DNA of 64,000 nt from Bactrocera neohumeralis. Lineage: Eukaryota; Arthropoda; Insecta; Diptera; Tephritidae. The position numbers and the translations under genes were made by a program. The stretch covers positions 68,108,821 through 68,172,820 of the forward strand of contig NC_065920.1 in the NCBI RefSeq assembly GCF_024586455.1, in the 5' to 3' direction. The first letter of the stretch is position 1. Every line of letters begins with the position of its first letter. The notes under the pieces are model-generated. The model worked only from the letters and a program-made list of their open reading frames with translations, did no database searches and was not told where the DNA came from. This document shows, piece by piece, positions 45,974-57,054 of the stretch.

Positions 45974-46307
45974 TAGCCGGTTTCACGAAAACTTTTAATT
46001 GAAAATTAAGTTAAATTCAATTTTATTTTTTATTTAACTTCGGACTTAAGTTTTCTGCGTTTCACCATTATTCACATTTGGCGACACAAAAATTATAAGG
46101 CAGGGATGTTAGTAAGAGTAACAGCTGATTTATGAAAACAAATACATTGTATTTATTTCTCAAATCAGCAAAACGTAAACATAGTTGCATATGATCGTAT
46201 TAAATAATATTTAAATGGCAAAGCTGGCCATTTAAATAAAAACTTAATCAAATGGTGATACTGACATTAATTATTTTTCACTTAAATTAGGTTCGTGAAA
46301 CCGGCTG
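45974..46307. mobile_element. Harbinger-like MITE (334 bp)
   Basis: Ends TAGCCGGTTTCACGAA (left) and, in reverse, CAGCCGGTTTCACGAA (right) are inverted repeats. TAA flanks both ends (45971-45973, 46308-46310), the three-base target duplication usual for PIF/Harbinger elements. Subterminal TTTTAATTGAAAATTAAG and CTTAAATTAG extend the symmetry. No coding capacity. Confidence 0.8.
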
Positions 46308-46579
46308 TAAGATATACAATATATATTTTAAGTTTATTAGAAGAGTCCAATCTCCATAAGATTTATATTCAGGCACTTGGCCGACTGAGACCTTAACAAA
46401 ACTTCCGAAAAGTATGAATTTTGAATCTACAACAACAAAATATGAAACTATGAAGAAGAAGATAGTAAAGAGAGTTTGTTATGCTCCCAGTTCTAATATT
46501 ATTAACGCAGCTCCCTTAAAACAAAGTGTTGGCTTCTAATATGTGCATGTTCTATTCAATTAGGAGAGAAAGACGAAAG

Positions 46580-46690
46580 GGCAACTCAACAGAAAGCAGT
46601 AGAACCCTTCTCACGACAGTCATTGCTACGTAGTCGGCAGTCTTTCTTCAAATTACTTCAGTGCGGTTTCCTGCTGCTACAACAAGAAGC
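46580..46690 (-). repeat. Family A repeat, partial copy (reverse)
   Basis: CAGTCATTGCTACGTAGTCG, GGCAGTCTTTCTTCAAATTA, CTTCAGTGCGGTTTCCTGCT and GCTACAACAAGAAG match the tail half of the family in reverse; the middle is deleted. Confidence 0.5.
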
Positions 46691-47227
46691 ATGCGGAGAG
46701 AAATTAAATTTTTAAAATTAAATAAATATTACAGAACTAATCAGATGAAAGAATTCATCTCACGTATGTATATATTCCTACAAGTAGTGTTCTCATATCC
46801 CCTATATGTACATCCAAGCCATACATGTCTGTATGTATGCAGTTTATGCACTTGTAGACATATTGGCTAAATTTTTGCATTGCATTGCACACTTTATGCA
46901 AATTTATACATACACATATGAACACATAAGTATGTACATATATACAAATATGTAAATGCTTATTTAGTCATGTGCATTAATTTCTTCGTTTGCTTCCTGC
47001 TGGGAATAATTTCATATGAAGAAACATATACGTACATACATATGTACATATGTATGTGTTTATCAACCCCATTGTTGTTGTTCTTACTGCCATTCCTTTC
47101 CGCGGCGTCATATGCAGATATAAAATTATTCGCGGCTTCACACATACATATGTATATTATATATTTATATCATGTTTATATGAACGCTGTCAAGTTGATA
47201 CACTCTGTAACAAAACTCCTTTAAAAA
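46691..47227. other. No gene seen; ATAC microsatellites
   Basis: Several ATAC/ATGT patches (46905-46950, 47025-47060). Open frames are translations of these. Confidence 0.4.
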
Positions 47228-47695
47228 CAAAAACAAGAAAAAAACGTTAACTTCAGCTGCACCGAAGCTAATATACCCTTCACAGGTGCATTTCTTTTCG
47301 TAACTATGTGTTCAGTTTATACGGAAGCTACATGCTATAGTAATCCGATCTGAACAATTTCTCCTGATATTACATTATTTCTATGAACAATAACTCATAC
47401 CAAATTTCGTGAAGATATATCGTCAAATGAGGAAGTTTCCCATGCAATCATTTGATTCCGATCATTCAGTTTGTATGGCAACTATATGTTATAGTGTTAT
47501 AGAAGAGAAAATAACGATTGCAAAATTTCAAAACGATATCTTAAAAACTGAAGGACTAGTTCGTATATAAGTATACAGACAGGCGGACGGACAGGCAGAC
47601 AGACTGACGAAAATGGCTAAGTCGATTTGTTCATTTATGTAATTAAAATGAGTCGAAACAATTCTTTTGATATTTAGTGTTCCAAACAAGTAACA
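47228..47695 (+). repeat. Interspersed repeat family D, copy with head
   Basis: Head AACGTTAACTTCAGCTGCAC then CGAAGCTAATATACCCTTCA; unit blocks GTTCAGTTTATACGGAAGCT and CATTCAGTTTGTATGGCAAC; GTGAAGATATATCGTCAAAT. It ends with AACGATATCTTAAAAACTGA, then a GACAGGCGGACGGACAGGCA run. This is the most complete copy of the family in the window. Confidence 0.85.
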
Positions 47696-47699
47696 CCAG

Positions 47700-50600
47700 C
47701 ATTGAATTAATCAAGCGGGAACTCAAGTATATACGGACTTAGAGCTTCAATAAAACTGTCACATTTCATACGAATATATGTATGTACATATGTATATATT
47801 TTGGTATGTACATATGTATGTATGTATGAGGTAAACACATTTGTAAATAAATCTTGCGACGTGTTAAGTCGCAAGTACAGTTGCACTCGTCAAGCAAACC
47901 ACGATGCATGAATAATAGCCACAAATAATGCTACTAAAAATATTTGCGGTAAAAATCTTATCGAAAATAATAATATTATTTTTATCCTAAATACTAGATT
48001 GAAAGTAAAACAAAACGTGCATCCAAACTTTATTAAAAATAAGACAAGAAAAAATAAGGAAACAATTTTTAATTACTATAAGCCTATTAAAAATAAAACA
48101 AACATAAAATGTTTATCCTTAATATCGAATTAAAAAAAAAAAAAAAAACAATTATTAAATTTATAACGAAAAAATTGCAAAATAAATTTTAAATCGAAAT
48201 TAAAAATTAATTTTTGAATTGAAATCTTTTTAATTCCTAAATATGCAGCCCTGCGATTTGTTTATATTTCGCTGATATTTTATGATTGAAGAAGCACTTA
48301 TTGAAAATATAAGAATTCAAACTATTAAAAGGGCTAAACTTTTTTATGGGTCAATAGATATTTTGAAGAGCCACTGTGATCGCAACTGATCACTTTTCGA
48401 GAAAAAAAAACACTTGACTTCACAAGAATCAACCCTTCTGACTCATCTGATGGAAGCAAATGGCGAATTTGGCCTATTCAACAACAACTAATAAGTCATC
48501 ATAACAAATATAAATAATAATTCTAAAATGCAATGAATCCTCCAAAGCATTAGGAAACTGTGAAGCACATGATCGCTTATCTCCATATTTCTTCACTGAA
48601 TAAATAATAGATATGTATGCACTTTTATAAAAATAAATACTCGCGTAAATTTATATCTGGAAATTCATAAATGCAAACACATACAATATCCCGCAAGCAT
48701 TTCGAGCTTACAAACTTGCTCATTTTACATATGTATGTAGATATATATTTTTGATAAATACATTCAAGTGCACTAGCACCCGTTTGGTTGCTAGTCATCG
48801 CTCACTTTAAGTGCTTTACGGGTGCAAACTCGGTGCAAGTGTACTTAGAAAGCAGCGCTGCCGTCACTAACATGTGTCGCGATTTTTTTTGTTTATTTAT
48901 TTATCACGTCTTGGCTTCGCGAAGTGAGAAAATGGAGAAAAAAAGCACAACATAAACCAACATTTTGTTTGCAAATTTATATTTTTGTTTTTTATTTTAC
49001 TTTCTAAATCATAAGCAGACATGTATTTACATATACATACATATGTATACGTTTGCTTTTGCAGAAATATTTTTTATTATATTTTTCGTTTTTGTTTCTT
49101 GAAGATTTCTTTGTGCAATTTTTTGCTTCTCTTTTAATGAGCAAACTTTTCCAATTACACTTCAACCGTAGAAATAATAAATTTTAAACCTCCAGTGCAA
49201 ATGTAAGAAACTAGACGGCTTAAACTGGTTTGAGTTGTTATTTCTATGTTCGTACACGCAAAGATGGTTTTTGCAACGAACAAAATTTAGTCCAACTTTA
49301 AGCAAAAGTAAAGCATTAGAAGCGTGGAAAAGGTGATATGAAGTACGGGAATATGTATGTATATTTGCATATAGGATGTATTTATATGACTTTAGTACAA
49401 TTAATGCTCAGCCGCATTTTGAAAGGAAAATATTTTGTCTATAACCTTGAATAAAGCAGTCTTAATGGCAAAACTTCCTCAAAACCACTTTTAAAGTAAA
49501 TTTGAATACAGCGAATGGTGTTCGCTTAAATTTTCAAATCAGAGTTATAATATTCTGTCACCTAAGTGCCGGTAAATAACTGCAGCAAAAAACCGGATTA
49601 TTAGTCCTATGAATCATTGATTAAACAGGTTTAATTAGGAAACCCGAAAGAGATTAATGCTTTTTGTCGTATCATCATTTAATAAACTTGTGCAATAAAG
49701 TCATTATGACGCGACGTATTCTGCAATAAACACATAATATACATATTTAATACTTCGCAGCATAACAGCTGCTCTTTGAAAAGGTTTAGATAACAATATT
49801 TTCCTCTATAGCATAGATGGAACATATGACCTCAATATTTGTAAATATACTGCTAATACGAATGGTTTTATGAGCTAAAAATAAAATATGATAAGTATGT
49901 GTATATAAACAAATAAAACAACACGAGTTGATATAAAAAAACATAACATCCATAGATATGTAAAATGAAATTACCTTATAATACTGTGGGAACAAGCAAA
50001 TGTAAATGAGAAGTGTAGATAAAAACCCTACACAAATCCGTTTGCATGAACTGGATAGTTAATGTACGCCCGTGCGACGATGTTTGTTTTGTTTTTCATA
50101 TAATGAATGAAGACTCTTGTGGCAAAGATGAATAAACGCACTTATACAACTTTTGCAAAATGTATTCGCAGCAAATTTTTGTTATAAATTTCAAATATTT
50201 ATTGGCATATGTATGTAATTATATTTTATGTGTCACGTAACGCTTCAAACAAAAGCGACCACGCACAATTAGCCAATTGGATGCAATTGCATGTATCTAT
50301 TTTGGGCAAAGTGGCCTTGGGTGCGATTTTTTGCACAGGAGTGGTGCAAATTTATTTATTGTTGTTAAATATGCACTACGTTTCGTTAAAATACTTATTG
50401 CAATTGTATTAATAAAAAATTCCAATTATATCACTTGTTTAGACAATTTATTAAAAGCTATTCGCCTTTGTTAGCTTTTAGCGTTACTAATTCTAAATTT
50501 TTACTTGTGCACTGCACCAATATACACAAACGATTTTTCTCAACTAACTCAACTTCACTCGCGCACAAACAATTCGTTATTATTGTATTATGACATCTCA

Positions 50601-51030
50601 CAAACGCTTACAACATTTCTTGCCTTTTTTTCTGAAGTATTTTTAATTTCTTTTGTTTAATTGCAGCCGACGGCGAAAAACTCCGTGCATTCACCGAATA
50701 TGCATCGCCGAGGAATTTTCATTCAATGAAAAATCATTTCACCGTTTATTTTGCGCTTTTCTATGACGAATTGTCATTCGTTTCCAATCAGAATTGCAAA
50801 CCCGCAGGGTTGCATTTTCGAGACTCGTTTGTAACAACAGGGTTGTATTTACATATTAAAATTTCAAAATATTGAAACATTTAGTTAACAAATTCGTCAA
50901 AACTCCCCAACTAAGCTTTGTATGCTGAAGCAATTCCTAAAACATATGGTGCGCAGATCTTAATCCTCATAACGCTCTTGAAAAAATGCCATTATGATTA
51001 AAAACACATATTTTTTCAGTTAAAATCTTA
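47700..51030. other. Long stretch without a defended gene
   Basis: AT-rich sequence with ATGT microsatellites near 47780-47830 and 49030. At 50640-50667 a pyrimidine-rich stretch ending in TTGCAG precedes a less AT-rich 60 bases that stays open for 20 codons (PTAKNSVHSPNMHRRG...). It might be a plus-strand exon but has no match I know. Nothing else stands out. Confidence 0.35.
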
Positions 51031-51040
51031 AAACTGCAAC

Positions 51041-51046
51041 TTTATT
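51041..51046 (-). other. RpS21: Poly(A) signal of the eS21 gene
   Basis: AATAAA on the minus strand, 14 bases after the TAA stop codon of the ribosomal protein gene. Confidence 0.75.
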
Positions 51047-51059
51047 GTATTATCTACAT

Positions 51060-51469
51060 TTAGAAAGCCCTGCAAAAATAAATAAGTTACACGATTAGTA
51101 AATTTTACTGCATGCCACGCATTTCAGCACACTCACTTGGTAATCAAACCGTCTTTCTTGGCCAGACGCACAATGCAATCATCAGATTCGCCCATACGAC
51201 GGATCTCACCGCAGATAGCGTAGGTCTTTGAGCCAACGGTCATGCGGCCGGTTTCGGGGTCAACGTCAACAATGTTCAATTGCACTGAAGCATGATCCTT
51301 AGCGTGGATGATTCTGTTGGAAGCAGAGCTGTAAAACGACACAATAAAAAATTGCTTATTAGCAGGCTGCAAAAGCAAGTGGTGCTCCAATAGAGCTATG
51401 GAAACACGTGTTCACATACCATTTCCTTGGGCAGTACAAATCTACAGACTCGCCGGCGTCGTTCTCCAT
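51060..51469 (-). CDS. RpS21: Small ribosomal subunit protein eS21 (S21)
   Basis: Three coding exons on the minus strand: 51469-51420, 51328-51137 and 51069-51060. Donors are GTATGT and GTGAGT, acceptors TTACAG and TTGCAG. Together they give 83 codons plus TAA, the usual eS21 length. The protein starts MENDAGESVDLYCPRK, continues ASNRIIHAKDHASVQLNIVD and VDPETGRMTVGSKTYAICGE, and finishes IRRMGESDDCIVRLAKKDGL then ITKAF. eS21 is a small-subunit ribosomal protein needed for 40S assembly and translation. The start is fixed by the AAAATGG context and by the family's conserved MEND start. An acceptor (TTGCAG, 51478-51483) just upstream shows that a 5' non-coding exon precedes it. The frame is intact and the introns short (91 and 67 bp), so it appears functional. 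Confidence 0.97.
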
Positions 51470-51564
51470 TTTTGCTACTGCAAATAAATACACAAATGTT
51501 TACTAAACACTTTAACACAAATTTTAAACATAAATTTGCAAATTATTTCGCATTTATTGCTTAC

Positions 51565-51618
51565 ATTTAGTGAAAAATATAAATTCGCTGACACTCGTCA
51601 ATGGAGGCAGAAAAAGAA
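51565..51618 (-). promoter_or_regulatory. RpS21: Probable 5' non-coding exon and pyrimidine start tract of RpS21
   Basis: On the minus strand a long pyrimidine stretch (TTCTCTTTCTTTCTTTCTTT, 51633-51614) leads into CTTTTTCTGCC and then a short exon ending at 51565 before GTAAGC. Ribosomal protein mRNAs typically start within such a TOP tract, which ties their translation to growth signalling. The exact start base is inferred. Confidence 0.65.
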
Positions 51619-52109
51619 AGAAAGAAAGAGAAGGCGAAAATATTTTAGTTGGCTGCGCTGACAGTTGCGAAGTTGGTCGACGTTTTGTGGTGCGATGTTG
51701 CCATGTGTGAGTTTTTATATTGAAATTTATGAGTAAATGAGATAAATGTGATAATAGATAAATATATATGTAATTATGTTAATTGTATATAAGTAGAGAA
51801 TACGTAAAAATTATAATCAATTGTATACAAAAAGTAAACAAAAGTTAAAAGAACGAGTAAAACTCAATGTACGTATATTCAATTGATTCTATTTTCGCAA
51901 AAATGAATTTATTTAAGTTTGGTTTGAAATATATAAATTTAATATTGAGAATTGATATTTTTTAAATAATAAATATTTAGTACGTTTTAATATATTTGTT
52001 ATATTAGAGTTTTTACATATTAAATATTTTTGAAAATATTTTTCTACTTCAGAATAAAAGCAGAGTGTGGCAACGCTACTTTAACTGTCACTTAAGATGA
52101 TGTCTACTT

Positions 52110-52326
52110 TTAGGCACTGCGGCGAGCAGTTGTGCTTAGCAGTCAAAGTTGTCTGCAAGCAAAAATTCACTGTTTATTTGTTTTTAAAATAAAAGTTAAT
52201 AAAAAAACACCGTTAAATTTTATTATTCAACAGAATGAAGTGAAATATGTGAAAAATTCAAGCATATGGTGCGTTTGTGTAAGATTTGGAAGAAAATATG
52301 CCTAAGGCAAATATTTTTACGGAGAA
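52110..52326 (+). other. Possible first exon of a gene divergent from RpS21
   Basis: Sequence up to 52326 is followed by GTGAGTAAGG, a strong splice donor. Two ATGs precede it: at 52266 (MVRLCKIWKKICLRQIFLRR, open through the donor) and at 52298 (MPKANIFTE). Upstream, TGTGGCAACGCTACTTTAAC (52068) lies in what would be a shared promoter of about 0.5 kb with RpS21. No downstream exon was recognised, so the gene is hypothetical. Confidence 0.3.
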
Positions 52327-52339
52327 GTGAGTAAGGATA

Positions 52340-53984
52340 AGTGTAGCTAAATTAATAAAAATTAATAAATTATGCAATTTGAAAGCAAAATATATTTACA
52401 TATATAAAAAAATTATCAATATCCGCCAGCAAGCTTTGGAGAATCAATGATAAGCGCTGAACAGGTTAGTATTAAGTATATTACGCAAATAAATATATTG
52501 ATTAAAAACTGCTAGCAACAACAACGACAACCCTTCTCAGCACATTATCACACAACAAAAATAAAAACAAAAAATACAAAAATTACAATAACAAAAAAAT
52601 TACAATAACAACAAAAAATACAAAAATCATAAGCAATAGAAAAAACAACAAAAATACCGATAATGCAAAAACAACAAAAATCATCTTAAGGGATGTAAAT
52701 GCCGTCGAAAAGCAACAAAAAACACATCGCGTGTTGAAAATGACGAGCAAAATCCACTGAACTTTTGACTCCTGTCGTCCTCGAAAGCGAACTGCCTACC
52801 CACCACCCTGTCACAGCTTACACGGCATGCAGTTGCCATGATGCATTTGCACTCACTTTCAAAAGAAGGCAAACGGAATTTTAACGCTGCTTTACAGTTT
52901 TATAGCTCCGGCCAAATGACACCTCAGGCTGCACGCTGGCTTGTAAATGCTTTGTCGAAATGTGCGCTAGGCCGATTGCCTCACTGATTGACTGACTACC
53001 ATGCGGCGCTAACGCCGACGTCATATAGTGTTATATACATACATATGTATATGTATATGTATGTATATATAATACATATGTATGTATATGCAAATGCCTG
53101 TGGAGCAGTGAAAGGCCGTAAAAATTCTGCCAACAATTTTGTAGTCTACTTTTAGGCGTGTACATTTCTCTTTCGCCTGCCGTTATATCCTAGCTTTTGT
53201 TGTTGTTTTTCCGTTGTCTGCTTGCATCCTAGCATTCTTTCAGTCAGCCAGTCATTCATTTAGTCCATCACAAAGCTCTAACGCTGCTTGCTGGTGCAAC
53301 TTCCGCTCTCACGCCTTGTCTACTTTGAGGCGTTCAAGCGTTGTATTGCTTTTGTCAAGCTGAAAACTAAAGAATGAATTTGCTTAAAGTGAGTTTTGTG
53401 CAAATGAGTGCGCTTGAGCGTAAGCATTGTTGTTATTGTTGTATTTTTTGTTGTTTTTATGTATTTTTTTGTTGTTTTACTTATGTTTTTGTTGTTTTCT
53501 TTGTTTTTTGTTTTGTTTTTGCTCTTGTAAATGCTTTTTGATTGCACTGCACCTACGTGTGCTTGCATGAAAATGCATTTATTTTTGTTGTTGTCATATG
53601 TTTTTGTTTTTACAGCACTTTAGCATGCTTAAACGTCATTTACGTGGCAAAATCCGTTGTTCATTGTTGACGTAAAAGTGTCGTCGTCGCCGCATTCAAT
53701 GAACTTTAAACAACTAAATGCTGTGTTGTGCAGAAAACGCTCAAGAAGGTGGCGAAGCGGAGGGTGGTGCGCTACGAAATCGTTTAGTTGGCTGGCGTAC
53801 GTCATTGTTGCGTTTCAAATTTCATTGTGAAGTTGTTGTTGTGTTTTTCAGTTGGCTATTAATTTTCAAGTGCTGAAGAAGGTGCAATTGTGTGGGTTAA
53901 TTTTGTTAAGTGGACCTCAGGGGACATATGTATGTTCTCCAGTTATGAAAACATATTTAATATTTACTTTTATCTGAAGGCTGA
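52340..53984. other. No gene defended; CAA/TTG-rich low complexity and microsatellites
   Basis: ACAACAAAAAT runs at 52550-52690 and GTTGTTTTT runs at 53430-53620 face each other. ATGT microsatellite is at 53036-53090. Open frames on the minus strand (52681-52872, 53320-53568) look incidental. If the candidate exon at 52326 is real, this would be its first intron. Confidence 0.35.
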
Positions 53985-54375
53985 CCTGTTAGAGATCCAT
54001 AGTGAACAGTTTCTTTGAGCAATAATTCATCCCAAATTTAGTGAAGATATCTTGTCATATAAAAAAATGTTCCATACAAGGTCTTGCTTCTGGTATATCT
54101 GTATGCATGATAGCTATATGCTATTGTAGACCGATCTGAATAATTTCTTTTGAGATTGTAGTGTTGCTTTAGAGAATAATCGATGTTAAATTTTGTGAAG
54201 ATATCTCGGCCAATAAAAAGGTTTTCTATACAAGCTCTTGATTTTGATCGTTCAGTTTGTATGGCAGCTATATGCTAAAGTGATCCGACATCGTCGATTA
54301 CAACAAATAAGCAGCTTCTTGGGATTAAAAAGACGTGTTCAAAGTTTCAGATCGATATCTCAAAAACTGAATCGA
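53985..54375 (+). repeat. Interspersed repeat family D, copy
   Basis: GTGAAGATATCTTGTCATAT (54041), GATCTGAATAATTTCTTTTG (54133), GTGAAGATATCTCGGCCAAT and CGTTCAGTTTGTATGGCAGC (54249) and the end block CAGATCGATATCTCAAAAAC. Two units about 157 bases apart. Confidence 0.82.
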
Positions 54376-54618
54376 AAATGTGTAATTATCGAAGAACTGT
54401 TAAAATTTGAATTTTTGCCGCAATGGTGGCTTTCCAGAATTATCTCTAAAGAAATGTACATTTCAGAATGGCTAAAATATCGAAATAATAAACAAAATCC
54501 ATTCGAAGATTACTTGACAAACATATCTAAGAAAGTCCTGTGAAAGTTTCATATCGATCATTTCAGCCGTTTTTCTCATCGAATCGGAAAACAACGTTTC
54601 GAATATTTCGTCGTTGTA

Positions 54619-55545
54619 CAAGGTGCGTTCCAAAGTAAACAGGACCTTTTAAAGCTAGCGCCTCCTGGTGGTTAGAATCTGTTATATTTATCGATTGTCC
54701 AGTGAGAATTTCATGACATTTCATTGATTGGAAGTGAAGTTATTGCGTTTTAAGTGTCAGTGTGTTTGTGTTATCGGTGCGAAAATGAGCTTCGAACAAA
54801 GAGCCACCATTAAATTTTGTTTTAAAATTGGTAAAACTTTTACCGAAACGTTTCAGTTGATGAAACAAGTTTATGGCGATGATTGCCTATCCCGTAGCAG
54901 AGTGCACGAGTGGTTTCAACGTTTTCAAAGTGGTCGTGAGAACATAAATGACGATCAACATGTGGGCCAATCAAAATCCTTGATCACCGGAAATTCCATC
55001 GAAACTGTTCACGCACAGTTTTCATCAAAAATCAGCCAAAACATCACTGAATTTCATTGAAATGGAATTGAACATCTCGAAAACATCGATTTATCGCATT
55101 TTGACTGAACATTTGGGCTCACGAAAGGTGTGTGCACGGTTTGTTCCGTACAAATTGACTGTCGACCAAAAATTGCTCAGAATCCAACATTCGAAGAACA
55201 TCTTGTGACCGATTATTGGACCAAAAATCACATTTTAACCATTAACCATTCCCCGTATTCACCTGATAAGGCACCATGCGACTTCTTCCCTTTTCGGAAA
55301 AATGCATTTGCCCATGAAAGGAAAGCGTTATGCAGACGTAGAGCCCATTCAAAAGGCTTGCACCGGCATACTGGCGGCCATACCGGCCAACGAGCTAAAA
55401 CACTCGTTCGACATGCTTTTGGACCGTGCAAAAAGCTGTATTGAAGCAGAAGGAGACTATTTTGAATAAAATAAATTGATTTTTCTGAAAAAACTATTTT
55501 TTCTGTTTTTGTTATTAAAGTCCTGTTTATTTTGGAACACACGGG
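54619..55545 (+). mobile_element. Mariner-type element with both ends, internally deleted
   Basis: A TA at 54617-54618 precedes CAAGGTGCGTTCCAAAGTAA; the right end in reverse contains GTGTGTTCCAAAATAAACAG. Transposase starts at 54785: MSFEQRATIKFCFKIGKTFT then ETFQLMKQVYGDDCLSRSRV and HEWFQRFQSGRENINDD, an intact first HTH and linker. Then frameshifts, KVCARFVPYKLTVDQKLL-type reading, and a deletion that removes the first and second catalytic Asp. The end reads HSPYSPDKAPCDFFPF (third Asp kept) and in another frame LDRAKSCIEAEGDYFE-stop. The right end lies inside or beside an R1-like LINE relic. Confidence 0.85.
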
Positions 55546-56480
55546 CATGACGGCTCTTCGACATTTGCCATGCTGTGAAGGTACTTTTTGAAGTATCCGT
55601 GACCGGATAACAGCTAAGTTGTGTAAAAGTCGACTTTTTGAATTTACAGCTTGTCCATAAGCTTCGGTCTTTTATTAGTCTGGCCGTCCATTTGCCGTGA
55701 CTCTCATTCTCCAATCTTTATTGCCATGCTATTGTAACTTTATTTGTTCTATTGCGGTCTTGTTATTTTTGGATGTTTTTTTTAGCTCCCATAGCTTTTT
55801 CTGTTCGCATGCCAAAAGGTCAATTGAGGCATTAGCGCTTATAACTAATATTGCATGGCCTGACACTGTTAGGTAGGCTGACGCAACTCTGAGAGCTGTG
55901 AAGCGGTGCACTCTAGTCACTATCTTACGCCGGTTTCCTTTTTAAGCACGTCTGCACAGATCTCATTTGCGTATAATAAGATGCTGATTAAAATTAGGAT
56001 CTTTCTCTTTTTCTTTTTGGCTGGGGTCTCCTATGTTAGCCATTAGACTGCTCAGTTGGGAGCTGATATTCGCTGTCTTTCCTGCGGTATGCTGGATTTG
56101 TACCCAGAAGGTTAATCTGTGGTTCAGCCTTACGCTTATGTAGCTTACTGCTTTTTGTGTCCTAAAAATATCCGTAGTCGTTTGCATACTTATCTCGAGG
56201 GGTGTGTGTTATTTTCTAGCACTAGTAGCTCTGTTTCTTTCCGTAGCGAGCTGGAGATTGTGTGAGTCGAGCCATGCTTGCGTTCGTATCATGACCTGAT
56301 TAAGCTCGCTCCGCTCTGCTTCTGTGTCTCTTGCTGTAATTGCTGCTGCAATGTCGTCCGCGTAGCCAATTAAGTACGATTCGTCTAGTATTTCAAGTTT
56401 TAGTATAGCGTCATAGCTGATATTCCACAATTCTGGGCCTAGAATGGATCCTTGTGCTGCTCTTGACGAATTCCGGATAC
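55546..56480 (-). pseudogene. R1-like non-LTR retrotransposon, reverse transcriptase to C-terminus
   Basis: Minus strand from 56480: RAAQGSILGPELWNISYDAI then LKLEILDESYLIGYADDIAA (RT motifs with the YADD active site) and QVMIRTQAWLDSHNLQLATE. Next frame: IFRTQKAVSYISVRLNHRLT then FWVQIQHTAGKTANISSQLS (56187-55990). Then VHRFTALRVASAYLTVSGHA (55915-55850) and a terminal HGKWTARLIKDRSLW (55700). This order is typical of R1-clade pol. The 5' part is missing beyond 56480, and the 3' end is cut by the mariner element. Stops and frameshifts make it a relic despite the intact YADD. Confidence 0.82.
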
Positions 56481-56659
56481 GGCTAAAATAAGTAAAGAAA
56501 TACAAAGTGGCTTTCGAGTTAGTTTTTTGCATGGGGTTACTTAGCAATCCTTGCCGTCGAGAAATCAAATGGAACATTTTGAAAAACTCGCAAATTTTAC
56601 TTTCAGTACGTTCAGTTCATACGGACATCGGCTTAAAGTCTGAGATCCCTGTTAAAGAC

Positions 56660-57052
56660 TTCTGTAAGACTCGAGCAAATTCAAGTCAATATATGGTTTC
56701 TTTCAAAATGGTTCAGAAAACCAACAAATCCACTCATTCTTGGGAAGAACCGTCAATACATTTCTGTAGAAAACGGGACCGAAGATGAAACGATCTCCGC
56801 TAGAGGACGGCGGTACAAAAAAGGTCATTATGAAGGAAATAGGTCTATATACTGATCAAGAATGACTCGGACTGAATCAATAACATTTGTTTTTAAAGAA
56901 TCAGTGTTTGAAAATCATCGCGTTGGCATCCGAGAGCTAACAAAAGATCTCAACATTTTTCTATAGATCGCACCAATACATGTCGGTTAATATCTTGGGT
57001 ATTAAGTGTGTCAATGCTAGGCTCGTACCAAAAGACCTGACATTTTTTCAAA
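56660..57052 (+). pseudogene. Mariner transposase fragment
   Basis: ESVFENHRVGIRELTKDLNI then, after a one-base shift, VNILGIKCVNARLVPKDLTF and FQK (56900-57050). This matches the mariner linker/second HTH pattern IRELAEDLN...LVNVLGMKR...RLVPKDL. The part from 56660 to 56880 is less certain. It abuts the RNase H LINE at 57055. Confidence 0.65.
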
Positions 57053-57054
57053 AA

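Noticed and set aside
50667..50730. Possible plus-strand terminal exon after a TTGCAG acceptor
   Set aside because: Only 20 open codons, no recognised protein and no partner exon; kept as a remark only.
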